From positions 73,917-137,916 of the forward strand of contig NZ_JAOQJL010000006.1 in the NCBI RefSeq assembly GCF_025566965.1: DNA of 64,000 bases, read 5' to 3'. The DNA comes from Blautia_A ammoniilytica. Lineage in GTDB: Bacteria; Bacillota; Clostridia; Lachnospirales; Lachnospiraceae. Positions 23,486 to 30,844 of the stretch are shown one piece after another. A program made the position numbers and the translations under genes. Position 1 is the stretch's first letter. Each line of letters begins with the position of its first letter. The notes under the pieces were generated by a model. It was given only the letters and a program-made list of their open reading frames with translations, made no database searches and had not been told where the DNA came from.

Positions 23486-23502
23486 TATAGCTTATTCCTA
23501 TA
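23486..23502. promoter_or_regulatory. LysR-type operator candidate upstream of metNIQ
   Basis: TATAG-N7-CTATA, an interrupted palindrome of the kind bound by LysR regulators of sulfur amino-acid genes (MtaR/CmbR-like). It lies about 45-60 bp upstream of a possible -10 (TATAGT near 23435). A further inverted repeat TACCAC/GTGGTA flanks that -10 region (about 23439-23463). The LysR gene next door (23601) is the obvious candidate binder. Confidence 0.45.
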
Positions 23503-23533
23503 GCCGTGTGGGACGTACAAAAGTCCGTCACTG

Positions 23534-23576
23534 GCATTTACCCCATAGCTTTTACTGACTCCTTATGGGTAAATGC
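23534..23576. repeat. Long imperfect inverted repeat after the LysR gene
   Basis: Arms 23534-23548 and 23562-23576 (GCATTTACCCCATAG against TTATGGGTAAATGC) with a loop of about 13 nt. A second hairpin GGACG...CGTCC follows at 23511-23529. There is no T-tract, so it is a weak or factor-dependent terminator, or part of the metN control region. Confidence 0.45.
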
Positions 23577-23600
23577 AGAGTGCACAAACGCAAATACTCT

Positions 23601-24512
23601 TTACCGCAGGGCCTTATCCTTATATCTGGAAATCTCCTCCAGGTACTTCTGCCCTAACGGACTTATGGTTACTCCACGGCGTACCAGATATCCGATGGTC
23701 ATCACCTCATCGGACTTCAGTTTTACAGCACAGTAATCAGAGCCATTCAGTTCCTCACAGATGATGCCGGAACACAGGGTATAGCCATTCAGTCCTACCA
23801 TAAGGTTCAGAAGAGTAGCTCGGTCGTCTGCCTTGATCAGCCTTTTGTATTCATAAGTGCTCAGCACCTCTTCTGCAAAATAAAAGGAATTATATCCTCC
23901 CTGTTCAAAAGACAGGCAGGGATATTCCCTTAATTCCTCCAAGGTAATCTCTTCTTTGTCTGCCAGCGGATGTCCTTTCCACATATACACGTAAATACTA
24001 CATTCCAGAATCTTATGGAATTCCAGGTTGGACTCATGGAACAGCTTGGTAAGCACTTTTCTGTTGAAATCATTCAGATATAAAATGCCGATCTCGCTTT
24101 TAAAATTCTTCACATCCTGGATCACGTCATAGGTTCTGGTTTCATGAACTGCAAATTCGTATTCATCCATACCAAACTGCTTGACCATCTGTACAAAAGC
24201 ACTGACAGCAAAGGTATAATGCTGCATGGATACACTAAATTTTTTTCTTTCTTTTTCTTTGGATACGTACTTGGACTCTATCAATGCATACTGCTCTACC
24301 ACCTGCCTTGCGTATCCCATAAATTCTTCTCCTTCCGGAGTAACGGATATGCCCCGGTTGGTTCTTCTGAAAAGCTCAACCCCTATCTCTTCTTCCAGCT
24401 CCTTGATGGCAGAAGACAGGCTGGGCTGGGAAATATACAGCTTTCTTGCCGCCTCATTCATAGAAGAAGAATTTGCAACCGTGATTGCATACCGCAACTG
24501 GGTTAATGTCAT
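23601..24512 (-). CDS. LysR-family transcriptional regulator
   Basis: A 303-residue regulator. The N-terminal winged helix-turn-helix reads TLTQLRYAITVANSSSMNEA and SLSSAIKELEEEIGVELF, and the C-terminal effector domain is of the LysR_substrate type. ATG 24512 follows AAGGAGGGGAGTATT. It begins 22 bp after azlD and lies just upstream of metN, all on the same strand, so it probably belongs to the azlCD transcript and controls methionine and branched-chain amino-acid transport. A LysR-type palindrome is found at the metN promoter. The effector is not evident. Confidence 0.88.
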   Translation of the reverse strand: MTLTQLRYAITVANSSSMNEAARKLYISQPSLSSAIKELEEEIGVELFRRTNRGISVTPEGEEFMGYARQVVEQYALIESKYVSKEKERKKFSVSMQHYTFAVSAFVQMVKQFGMDEYEFAVHETRTYDVIQDVKNFKSEIGILYLNDFNRKVLTKLFHESNLEFHKILECSIYVYMWKGHPLADKEEITLEELREYPCLSFEQGGYNSFYFAEEVLSTYEYKRLIKADDRATLLNLMVGLNGYTLCSGIICEELNGSDYCAVKLKSDEVMTIGYLVRRGVTISPLGQKYLEEISRYKDKALR

Positions 24513-24534
24513 AATACTCCCCTCCTTTTCCTTG

Positions 24535-24867
24535 TTAAAACACAAGCTGTACAAGAAGCATATAAACCACAGTTCCTGTTCCTATGCTCAACAGCACATT
24601 TTCCTTCCATTTATGCAAAACAACGATGACCGCAATGGCAATCAGTTCCGGTATCCCGTGAGGTGATCTTATCAGTGACACATTTCTCAGGCAATAAACC
24701 ACAAGAAGTCCCATCATTGCCGGTGGCAGAACCCTTCCAAGATACAGCACGGTCTTCGGTGGTTCCTTGGAATCGGGGAACAACAGAAAAGGAGTAAATC
24801 TGGTGATCATCGTCCCCAGCGCCACTGCCAGAATCATGATCATCGTCTGTGCCGGTGTTAAAAACAT
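24535..24867 (-). CDS. azlD: Branched-chain amino acid exporter small subunit AzlD
   Basis: A 110-residue protein with about four helices, matching the usual AzlD length. It contains MITRFTPFLLF and LPPAMMGLLVVYCLR, typical of the family. AzlD is the small partner of AzlC in export of branched-chain amino acids or analogues, and in some bacteria of other amino acids. Its ATG directly follows the azlC TAA, so the two are coupled. A LysR gene follows after 22 bp. Confidence 0.9.
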   Translation of the reverse strand: MFLTPAQTMIMILAVALGTMITRFTPFLLFPDSKEPPKTVLYLGRVLPPAMMGLLVVYCLRNVSLIRSPHGIPELIAIAVIVVLHKWKENVLLSIGTGTVVYMLLVQLVF

Positions 24868-25608
24868 TTACGCATCCTCCTTCTGTGTTTTTTTACTTTT
24901 CCCCATAAACAGAAGCACTGCCATAATGATGATCATGGATGGGATCACCATGTTGTCGGATCCAAAGATCATAGCTGCCACCACTGCTCCTGCGATCCCG
25001 ATCATACCATAGCTTCTGTTTTCTTTTTTCTTCATCTGTTCCATGAACAGCACCACAAATAACGCTGTCAGCACAAAGTCCAGACCTGTAGTATCAAATG
25101 TGATCATTCCGCCGATCAGCGCCCCTGCCACTGTAGCGGCTGACCAGTAAAAGTAATTCAGAAAAGTGATAAAAAAATAAAACAATCCCTTTTCCACATC
25201 TTCCGGCGGCTCCACACTGGACACTACGGAAAAGGTCTCATCGCACAATGCAAAAATAAGGAAAAACCTTTTCTTTCCAAGACCTTTATATTTACCCAGC
25301 ATGGATAATCCGTAAAACAGATGTCTTGCATTGATCATAAAGCTGAGTAAAAACGCCAGGAGGGGATCAAATACAGTGGTCAGAAGCGGCACCATTGCGT
25401 ACTGTACACTTCCTCCAAATCCGATGGCGCTCATAAGAAATGCCCACAACACTCCATAGCCATTGGATGCCATCAGAAGCCCATAGGCGATCCCAAGTAC
25501 GGCAAAGCCTGTAAGTACAGGAATCGTGTAAGGAAATGCGGCTTTAAAGGCCCGCAGGTATCTGCTCTTTGTTCTGTCTGTCTTTATCTGCTGCAATGTC
25601 TGTTCCAT
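24868..25608 (-). CDS. azlC: Branched-chain amino acid exporter large subunit AzlC
   Basis: A 246-residue membrane protein with about 7-8 helices. The AzlC motifs GFGGSVQYAMVPLLT, NARHLFYGLSM and FALCDETFSV are present. It forms the export pore with AzlD. The start at 25608 is set by GGAGAAGACAGG and by the family's normal length; the frame stays open for a further 118 codons upstream with no supporting signal. The promoter is at 25640-25668. Confidence 0.9.
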   Translation of the reverse strand: MEQTLQQIKTDRTKSRYLRAFKAAFPYTIPVLTGFAVLGIAYGLLMASNGYGVLWAFLMSAIGFGGSVQYAMVPLLTTVFDPLLAFLLSFMINARHLFYGLSMLGKYKGLGKKRFFLIFALCDETFSVVSSVEPPEDVEKGLFYFFITFLNYFYWSAATVAGALIGGMITFDTTGLDFVLTALFVVLFMEQMKKKENRSYGMIGIAGAVVAAMIFGSDNMVIPSMIIIMAVLLFMGKSKKTQKEDA

Positions 25609-25639
25609 CCTGTCTTCTCCTGCGTTTATTATTATTCCT

Positions 25640-25668
25640 ATGATAGTTTTATCCCCTGTATTTGTCAA
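25640..25668 (-). promoter_or_regulatory. Sigma-A promoter of azlCD-lysR
   Basis: TTGACA (25663-25668), 17-bp spacer, TATCAT (25640-25645) on the minus strand. The -10 region continues as TATCATAGGAATAA, identical to the lacI promoter at 20407-20420. Confidence 0.75.
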
Positions 25669-25690
25669 TAAGCAGGTTATGGCTTTCGCC

Positions 25691-25776
25691 GATAGGTAGC
25701 TCATATGGCTTTTCAGACTTTCTCTGATAGGTAACTCATATAGCCTTACAGACTTTCTCCGACAGGTAAACCCACC
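25691..25776. repeat. 35-bp direct repeats between azlC and ansA
   Basis: Units starting at 25691, 25726 and 25761, exactly 35 bp apart, read GATAGGTAGCTCATATGGCT, GATAGGTAACTCATATAGCC and a diverged GACAGGTAAACCCACC, each followed or preceded by CAGACTTTCTC. The array ends at the -35 box of the ansA promoter. Regulator-binding sites are likely; the binder is unknown. Confidence 0.6.
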
Positions 25777-25806
25777 TTGACAAAGGATTTCCGGACAAAG
25801 TAAAAT
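25777..25806 (+). promoter_or_regulatory. Sigma-A promoter of ansA
   Basis: TTGACA (25777-25782), 18-bp spacer, TAAAAT (25801-25806) on the plus strand, 100 bp before the asparaginase start. Confidence 0.65.
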
Positions 25807-25906
25807 GATCTTAAAATAGGCTCTGTGATAAAACAATAATATACAAATAAAGCTTTTATACAGATAAAACTTTTGATCTTTCAAAAATGATCTTTTCGGA
25901 GGTACC

Positions 25907-26908
25907 ATGAAGAAAATCTTACTGATCGCCACAGGCGGCACCATTGCATCCAAATATACCAAGGACGGCCTTTCCCCTCAGATCTCTGCAGAGGAACTTC
26001 TCTCCTATATCCCTGCAGCGTCCGCTTTCTGCACCATTGACACGCTGCAGCCCTTTTCTCTGGACAGTACCAATATAAGCCCCCAGCACTGGATCCAGCT
26101 GGCGGCTCTCATTGAAAAAAAGTATGAATTTTATGATGGCTTCGTGATCTGTCATGGCACAGATACCATGGCTTACACTGCAGCTGCCCTTTCCTATCTG
26201 ATCCAGAACAACCGGCGTCCTGTAGTGATCACAGGTGCACAAAAGCCCATCGACCTGGCTATTACCGATGCCCGTTCCAACCTGCTGGACAGCCTGCGTT
26301 TTGCCTCCCACGACCGTGCCCACGGAGTGTCCATTGTATTTGGCGGCAAAGTCATTGCAGGAACACGGGCAAAGAAAGAATTTTCCAAAAGCTATAATGC
26401 TTTTTCCAGTATTAATTATCCGGATATTGCTTCTATCCATGATGAACGGATCATCTTCTATATTGATGATAAAGACCAATCCACCAGACCTCTTCAGTTT
26501 TATCATGATATGAACCGAAAGATCTTTTTATTGAAGCTGGTTCCAGGCATTGACGGACGTATCCTGGATATGCTGGCGGATTCCTATGACGGACTGATCA
26601 TAGAATCCTTTGGGGTAGGAGGGCTTCCGGACTATGGAGACTCCAGCTTCCAGGCCTCACTGGAAACATGGATATCCTCCGGCAAGATCGTCTGTATGGC
26701 TACCCAGGTCACACACGAGGGCAGTGACCTGGAAGTATATCAGGTAGGCAAAATAATCAAAGAGCGTTTTCCTATCCTGGAATCCTATGATATGACTCTG
26801 GAAGCGTCTGTAACAAAGCTGATGTGGGCACTGGCCCAGACCCAGGACTATGACGCCTGCCGTCAGCTTTTCTACACAACCGTAAATCATGACCTGCTGT
26901 TTGTTTAA
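25907..26908 (+). CDS. ansA: Type I L-asparaginase
   Basis: A 333-residue cytoplasmic asparaginase hydrolysing asparagine to aspartate and ammonia. Catalytic motif 1 is IATGGTIASK (Thr12), and motif 2 is ICHGTDTMAYTAAAL, with the Thr-Asp pair. A conserved ITGAQKP lysine segment follows. No signal peptide, and a length typical of type I enzymes. ATG 25907 has TCGGAGGTACC before it. Transcribed from its own promoter, divergently from azlCD. Its stop lies only 7 bp from the end of the convergent gene at 26916, with no separate terminator between them. Confidence 0.92.
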   Translation: MKKILLIATGGTIASKYTKDGLSPQISAEELLSYIPAASAFCTIDTLQPFSLDSTNISPQHWIQLAALIEKKYEFYDGFVICHGTDTMAYTAAALSYLIQNNRRPVVITGAQKPIDLAITDARSNLLDSLRFASHDRAHGVSIVFGGKVIAGTRAKKEFSKSYNAFSSINYPDIASIHDERIIFYIDDKDQSTRPLQFYHDMNRKIFLLKLVPGIDGRILDMLADSYDGLIIESFGVGGLPDYGDSSFQASLETWISSGKIVCMATQVTHEGSDLEVYQVGKIIKERFPILESYDMTLEASVTKLMWALAQTQDYDACRQLFYTTVNHDLLFV

Positions 26909-26915
26909 GAATATC

Positions 26916-27992
26916 CTATTTCTTCATAAGAAGCATCTGGATCTCACCCAGGTTCTCCTGGGTGACGATCCTGTAAGGCATACGGATGTACTTTCCGTCC
27001 TGAAGCTCATACTCCTCCGGAAGTTTTGTCCCTGCCGTGATAGATCTTGCCAATTCCAGCATCCCATCTGCCTGTCCCGCTGCATCATTCAGCACAGTTC
27101 CCAGCATTTTCCCATCATTGACTGCGTTCAGTCCCACTGTTGTACCGTCGATCCCAAGTACCATGGGCCAGTCCTGGGAATCCGGATCATAACCTGCAGC
27201 TTCCAGCGCATCCACTGCGCCAAGTGCCATATCATCATTATTGGCAAGCACTACCTCAATCCTGTTTCCGAACCGCTCCAGGAACTGCTTCATCTTATTT
27301 GCAGCCTGATCCCTGTTCCAGTTAGCGATCTCATCGGAAAGCTTCTCTACCAGATAACCACTTCCAGTGATCTCATTGATAACAGACATGGTGCGTACCA
27401 TAGAATCGTTATGGCCGGCTTCTCCTTCCAGCATAATATACTGAAGTACTCCGTCACCATTCTTATCAATACGGTTAAAATCCTTTTTACATTTTTCTAC
27501 CAGAATATCACCCTGCAGTTCTCCTGATTCAAAAGCATCTGCACCTACATAATACAGCTTGTCCCACCGTTCCAGATCTTCCTGTACCAGTTCCCTGTTA
27601 AAAAAGATCACCGGCACATCACTAGCCTGAGCCTTTTCAATAATGGTGGACGCATCTGTCCGGTCCACCAGATTAATGCAGACCACGTCCATCCCATCTT
27701 TAATAAAATCATCCATCTGATCATTCTGGATCATCTGGCTTTTATTGGCATTTTCCACATCCATAGTGATGGAAATCCCCCAGTCTTTTTCCCTGGTCTT
27801 TGCATAGTCCTGAAAATTAGAAACCAACTCTGACACAAACGTATCATATTGATCATACACACTGATCCCGATTTTCAGATTTTTCCCATCCTGCTCCTTC
27901 CGGCTCTGACCTGTTCCGCATCCGGAAAACACAATAGCAGCAGTTGTAAAGACTCCTATGGTCCTGTATATTCTTTCTGTTTTTTTCTTCAT
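26916..27992 (-). CDS. Galactose-type sugar-binding lipoprotein (MglB-like), in the sensor operon
   Basis: A 358-residue binding protein similar throughout to MglB. It has a lipobox (AAIVFSGCG, Cys near residue 25), LKIGISVYDQYDTF, CINLVDRTDAST, VIFFNRE, YYVGADAFESG, a calcium-loop-like DKNGDGVLQ, and VVLANNDDMALGAVDAL. Unlike the transporter's own MglB (35268), it is a predicted lipoprotein. It is the last gene of a unit that starts with the YesN regulator and YesM kinase, 11 bp after a membrane-anchored binding protein. It may feed the Mgl importer or present sugar to the kinase. The palindrome at 26943-26964 lies in its last codons. Confidence 0.85.
   Translation of the reverse strand: MKKKTERIYRTIGVFTTAAIVFSGCGTGQSRKEQDGKNLKIGISVYDQYDTFVSELVSNFQDYAKTREKDWGISITMDVENANKSQMIQNDQMDDFIKDGMDVVCINLVDRTDASTIIEKAQASDVPVIFFNRELVQEDLERWDKLYYVGADAFESGELQGDILVEKCKKDFNRIDKNGDGVLQYIMLEGEAGHNDSMVRTMSVINEITGSGYLVEKLSDEIANWNRDQAANKMKQFLERFGNRIEVVLANNDDMALGAVDALEAAGYDPDSQDWPMVLGIDGTTVGLNAVNDGKMLGTVLNDAAGQADGMLELARSITAGTKLPEEYELQDGKYIRMPYRIVTQENLGEIQMLLMKK
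26943..26964. repeat. Perfect inverted repeat in the end of the MglB-like gene
   Basis: TCACCCAGG-TTCT-CCTGGGTGA, 9-bp arms with a 4-nt loop, about 35 bp downstream of the ansA stop. No T-tract. It may stall or protect the convergent ansA transcript, or simply reflect codon use. Confidence 0.4.
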
Positions 27993-28003
27993 CTAAGCCT
28001 CCG

Positions 28004-29005
28004 TCAGATGCTTGGGAAAAGCAGACGTTCATTGTCTGACTCATATAAAGTATCCTGTGTAACAAGCTTGTACTTTATATTGACCTGCTCCGTAAAATAA
28101 CCCTTTTTTTCTTTATCCACCAATGTCTGTATTCCCTCATACCCCATGTTAAACTCATTCTGGTATACAAACCCCTGCAGCAGCCCATTATCCAGATCTG
28201 TAACCGTCTGCAGAGTATTCCCGATCCCGTAAATGCGGAAAGTTTTTCCTTCCTGTTCCCCGGAAGAAGCTTCTCCCTGCCATGCAGCTGCAGCTTCTTC
28301 TGTAGAAACTTTATCCAGAGCCGCAATATACTGTCCACATTTCTGGAAATTGGTTCCAATATACAATCGCAGGCTGAAATCCCCTTCCTTCCTGGAAAGA
28401 TCCTGGATCTCCACCGGCGGCTCAGCTTTTTTCAGCTGATCCACAAGACCTTCATATCTCTGGCTTACACTGTCCCGTTCCATATATTCACGGATCACTG
28501 TCACTACACGCTGGCCACCCTGTTCTTCCATATCCTTCAGGATCCTTTGCCCCAGTGCCTGGCCCATACCATAATCATCCCCGGTAATGCTGAAATAATT
28601 ACTGCTGCTTATGCCTGAAACCCCGGTTTCCAGTGCAACCAGGGGTATCTGGATATTATCATCTTTCAGTGCGTCTCCCAAAGCCTTGCTGTCCACCGCT
28701 GCAAATAATATCCCTGAAACTCCGGAATCAATCTCCCGGCGTATCAATTCTGCCTGCTCCTGTGCCGTATCTCCTGTGCTCATATTCACATAATTCACTT
28801 TCAGCCCGAAATCTTCCTCAGCCTGACGGATCCCCTCCAGAAGGGTAGTCCATTCATTGTCCGTATTCTGATATAAAATAACGGAATACACAGACGGACT
28901 GTCCGAAGTGCCGCGAATTGCCCCATAATAATAGGACACAGCAAGAAGCACCACCGCCGCAAAGATCACTGCCCAGATGGCAATATGGTTTCTTTTTTGC
29001 GTCAT
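28004..29005 (-). CDS. Membrane-anchored sugar-binding-fold protein (XylFII-like sensor partner)
   Basis: A 333-residue protein with an uncleaved N-terminal helix (about 9-28) and a type I periplasmic-binding domain outside the cell: SVILYQNTDNEWTTLLEGI, EQAELIRREIDSGVSGILFAAVDS, GDDYGMGQALGQ. It overlaps the kinase gene by ATGA and sits between it and a sugar-binding lipoprotein. In Clostridium beijerinckii an anchored binding protein, XylFII, passes the xylose signal to a LytS-type kinase. The position and design here fit that model, though the ligand is unknown. The protein would not serve transport well because it is tethered and has no permease of its own. Confidence 0.75.
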   Translation of the reverse strand: MTQKRNHIAIWAVIFAAVVLLAVSYYYGAIRGTSDSPSVYSVILYQNTDNEWTTLLEGIRQAEEDFGLKVNYVNMSTGDTAQEQAELIRREIDSGVSGILFAAVDSKALGDALKDDNIQIPLVALETGVSGISSSNYFSITGDDYGMGQALGQRILKDMEEQGGQRVVTVIREYMERDSVSQRYEGLVDQLKKAEPPVEIQDLSRKEGDFSLRLYIGTNFQKCGQYIAALDKVSTEEAAAAWQGEASSGEQEGKTFRIYGIGNTLQTVTDLDNGLLQGFVYQNEFNMGYEGIQTLVDKEKKGYFTEQVNIKYKLVTQDTLYESDNERLLFPSI

Positions 29006-30822
29006 GCTTCCACCTCCCCTGGCGCCTTTACTTCTTCTGTCTTTGGCAGATGGATCCTTACTATGGTTCCCTGATCCGGCTCGCTAATGATCTTCAGTCC
29101 GTATGCTTTGCCGAAATAAAGCTGGATCCTCTGATGTACATTCCGAAGACCTATACCGGATCCTTTACTTCGTATTCGGGTATCATCTGTAAGAAGCCTT
29201 TCCACCTGCTCCTCTGGCATACCAAGGCCGTTATCTTCCACCTCGATAAACAGATCTGATCTTCTGGTGTAGGCACGAATGGTGATCTCTCCGTCACCAT
29301 CCATATATTCCATGCCATAATAAATCGCATTTTCAATCAATGGCTGAATGATCAGCTTGATCGTCTTATACTTTTCAATTCCTTTCTCGATCTCAAAGCA
29401 GGAAACAAATTTATTCTTATATCGGTATTTCTGAATATCCAGATAGCTTCTGGCGTGCTGCAGTTCATCCCCTACCGTAATGATGTTTTTTCCTTTGGAA
29501 AGGCTGATCCTGAAAAGCCGTCCCAGTGCCTGTACCATAGATACTGCATCATCATACTGTTCTGCCTCGATCATCCACATAATGGAATCCAGTGTATTAT
29601 AAAGAAAATGGGGATTGATCTGTGACTGTAAGGCATCCAGCTCACTTTTCCTTTTCTCTTCCTGCTCTTTTACAATGTCATCCGTCAGCTTGCGAAGCTG
29701 CTTCACCATACTTTTGATAGTTTCCCCAAGATGTTGGATCTCCGGCGGCCCGCCAATGTAGATCCCTTCCCCGGCTCCTTCTGCCAGTCGTTCCTGCTCC
29801 ACACCTATGCCGCGCAAAGAATCCTCCAGGCTCTTCAAAGGCATAGACACACGTACTGCCACAAACTGGTTGGCAAAGATCATAACAAGTATAGAAATAA
29901 TGATTATGATCACCGCCATGATCCTAGTCTGACTGAAATTTTGATAAAAATTAGTCATAGGCGTAACACTAACGATCTTCCATCCGGTATAACCTACGGT
30001 TTTTACCATCACCATCCGGTCCTGTCCCTGGAAATTCTCTCTGTGAAGGCCATCACTATAGCTGACTGCCTGCTGGTTATTTTCCTTCAGCATATTGGAA
30101 AAAATCAGGTTCTGCCTTGGATGATATATGATCTTGCCATCCCCGTCCACAAGGTAGACATAACTTAATTCCTGGCTGTTGACCTTTGTAAAAAGCTGGC
30201 GGATACCGCTGAAATCCATATCAACAAGCAGAATACCGCCGGACAGCTTACCATCACTGGTCAATTCCACACCGCGGCTTAAGGAAACTACCCAGTAATA
30301 CCTGCCGCTGCTGTTTTCAAAAATATTCTGTACGTGCAGTTCGGAAAAATGCAGATTCTCCATTTTGTCCTTTGCGCTGGTAAACCAGGTCTGATCCTGG
30401 ATATCTGCGTTATCTTTCATAGTGCCCACAGGCGATGCCCCGATCAGCTCTCCCTCCTCTGTAAAGCAGGAAATACTCACCAGATTGTCTTTATTTACTT
30501 CATACAGAAGATTTAATTCTTGACTAATGTCATCCCTTGCAAAATCCACATTTTTGATCACATTGTAATACATCGCATCAGAAATACGCATCATATTCCG
30601 CAGGTAAGTATTTAAATTCATTTCCACCTGTCCCAGAAGCTGCTGGGTATCCTGGATCACTACATCTTCGGAAGCCCGTCCGTAGCTTTGATAAAGAAAC
30701 ACTCCGATAAATGCCATTCCCACAAGAGCAACAAAGGTAAATGAAAGAGAGATCAAAAACTGCATCCCCCGGTTATTTACAGCATTCGTCAGCTTCCTCC
30801 ATAATTTCCTGATCTGTTTCAT
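29002..30822 (-). CDS. YesM-type sensor histidine kinase with extracellular Cache-like domain
   Basis: A 606-residue kinase. Helix 1 is at about 22-45, an extracytoplasmic Cache-type sensor at about 50-295 (YYWVVSLSRGVELTSDGKLSG; YVYLVDGDGKIIYHP), helix 2 at 300-325, then HAMP to about 380. His_kinase QSQINPHFLYNT carries His405, and a HATPase domain contains VEDNGLGMPEE and GSGIGLRNVHQR. It partners the YesN regulator encoded 22 bp upstream. The overlap with the anchored binding-protein gene suggests that protein modulates its activity. The likely output is the mglBAC operon next door. Confidence 0.9.
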   Translation of the reverse strand: MKQIRKLWRKLTNAVNNRGMQFLISLSFTFVALVGMAFIGVFLYQSYGRASEDVVIQDTQQLLGQVEMNLNTYLRNMMRISDAMYYNVIKNVDFARDDISQELNLLYEVNKDNLVSISCFTEEGELIGASPVGTMKDNADIQDQTWFTSAKDKMENLHFSELHVQNIFENSSGRYYWVVSLSRGVELTSDGKLSGGILLVDMDFSGIRQLFTKVNSQELSYVYLVDGDGKIIYHPRQNLIFSNMLKENNQQAVSYSDGLHRENFQGQDRMVMVKTVGYTGWKIVSVTPMTNFYQNFSQTRIMAVIIIIISILVMIFANQFVAVRVSMPLKSLEDSLRGIGVEQERLAEGAGEGIYIGGPPEIQHLGETIKSMVKQLRKLTDDIVKEQEEKRKSELDALQSQINPHFLYNTLDSIMWMIEAEQYDDAVSMVQALGRLFRISLSKGKNIITVGDELQHARSYLDIQKYRYKNKFVSCFEIEKGIEKYKTIKLIIQPLIENAIYYGMEYMDGDGEITIRAYTRRSDLFIEVEDNGLGMPEEQVERLLTDDTRIRSKGSGIGLRNVHQRIQLYFGKAYGLKIISEPDQGTIVRIHLPKTEEVKAPGEVEA

Positions 30823-30844
30823 CCTGCTCTCCTGTTACTTATTG

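Noticed and set aside
23422..23600. SAM riboswitch or T-box upstream of metN
   Set aside because: Neither the conserved S-box core nor a T-box sequence or specifier stem is visible; the hairpins present do not fit those folds.
24868..25962. AzlC with an N-terminal extension to 25962
   Set aside because: The extra 118 residues do not match the family, cross the promoter and the 35-bp repeats, and overlap the divergent ansA start.
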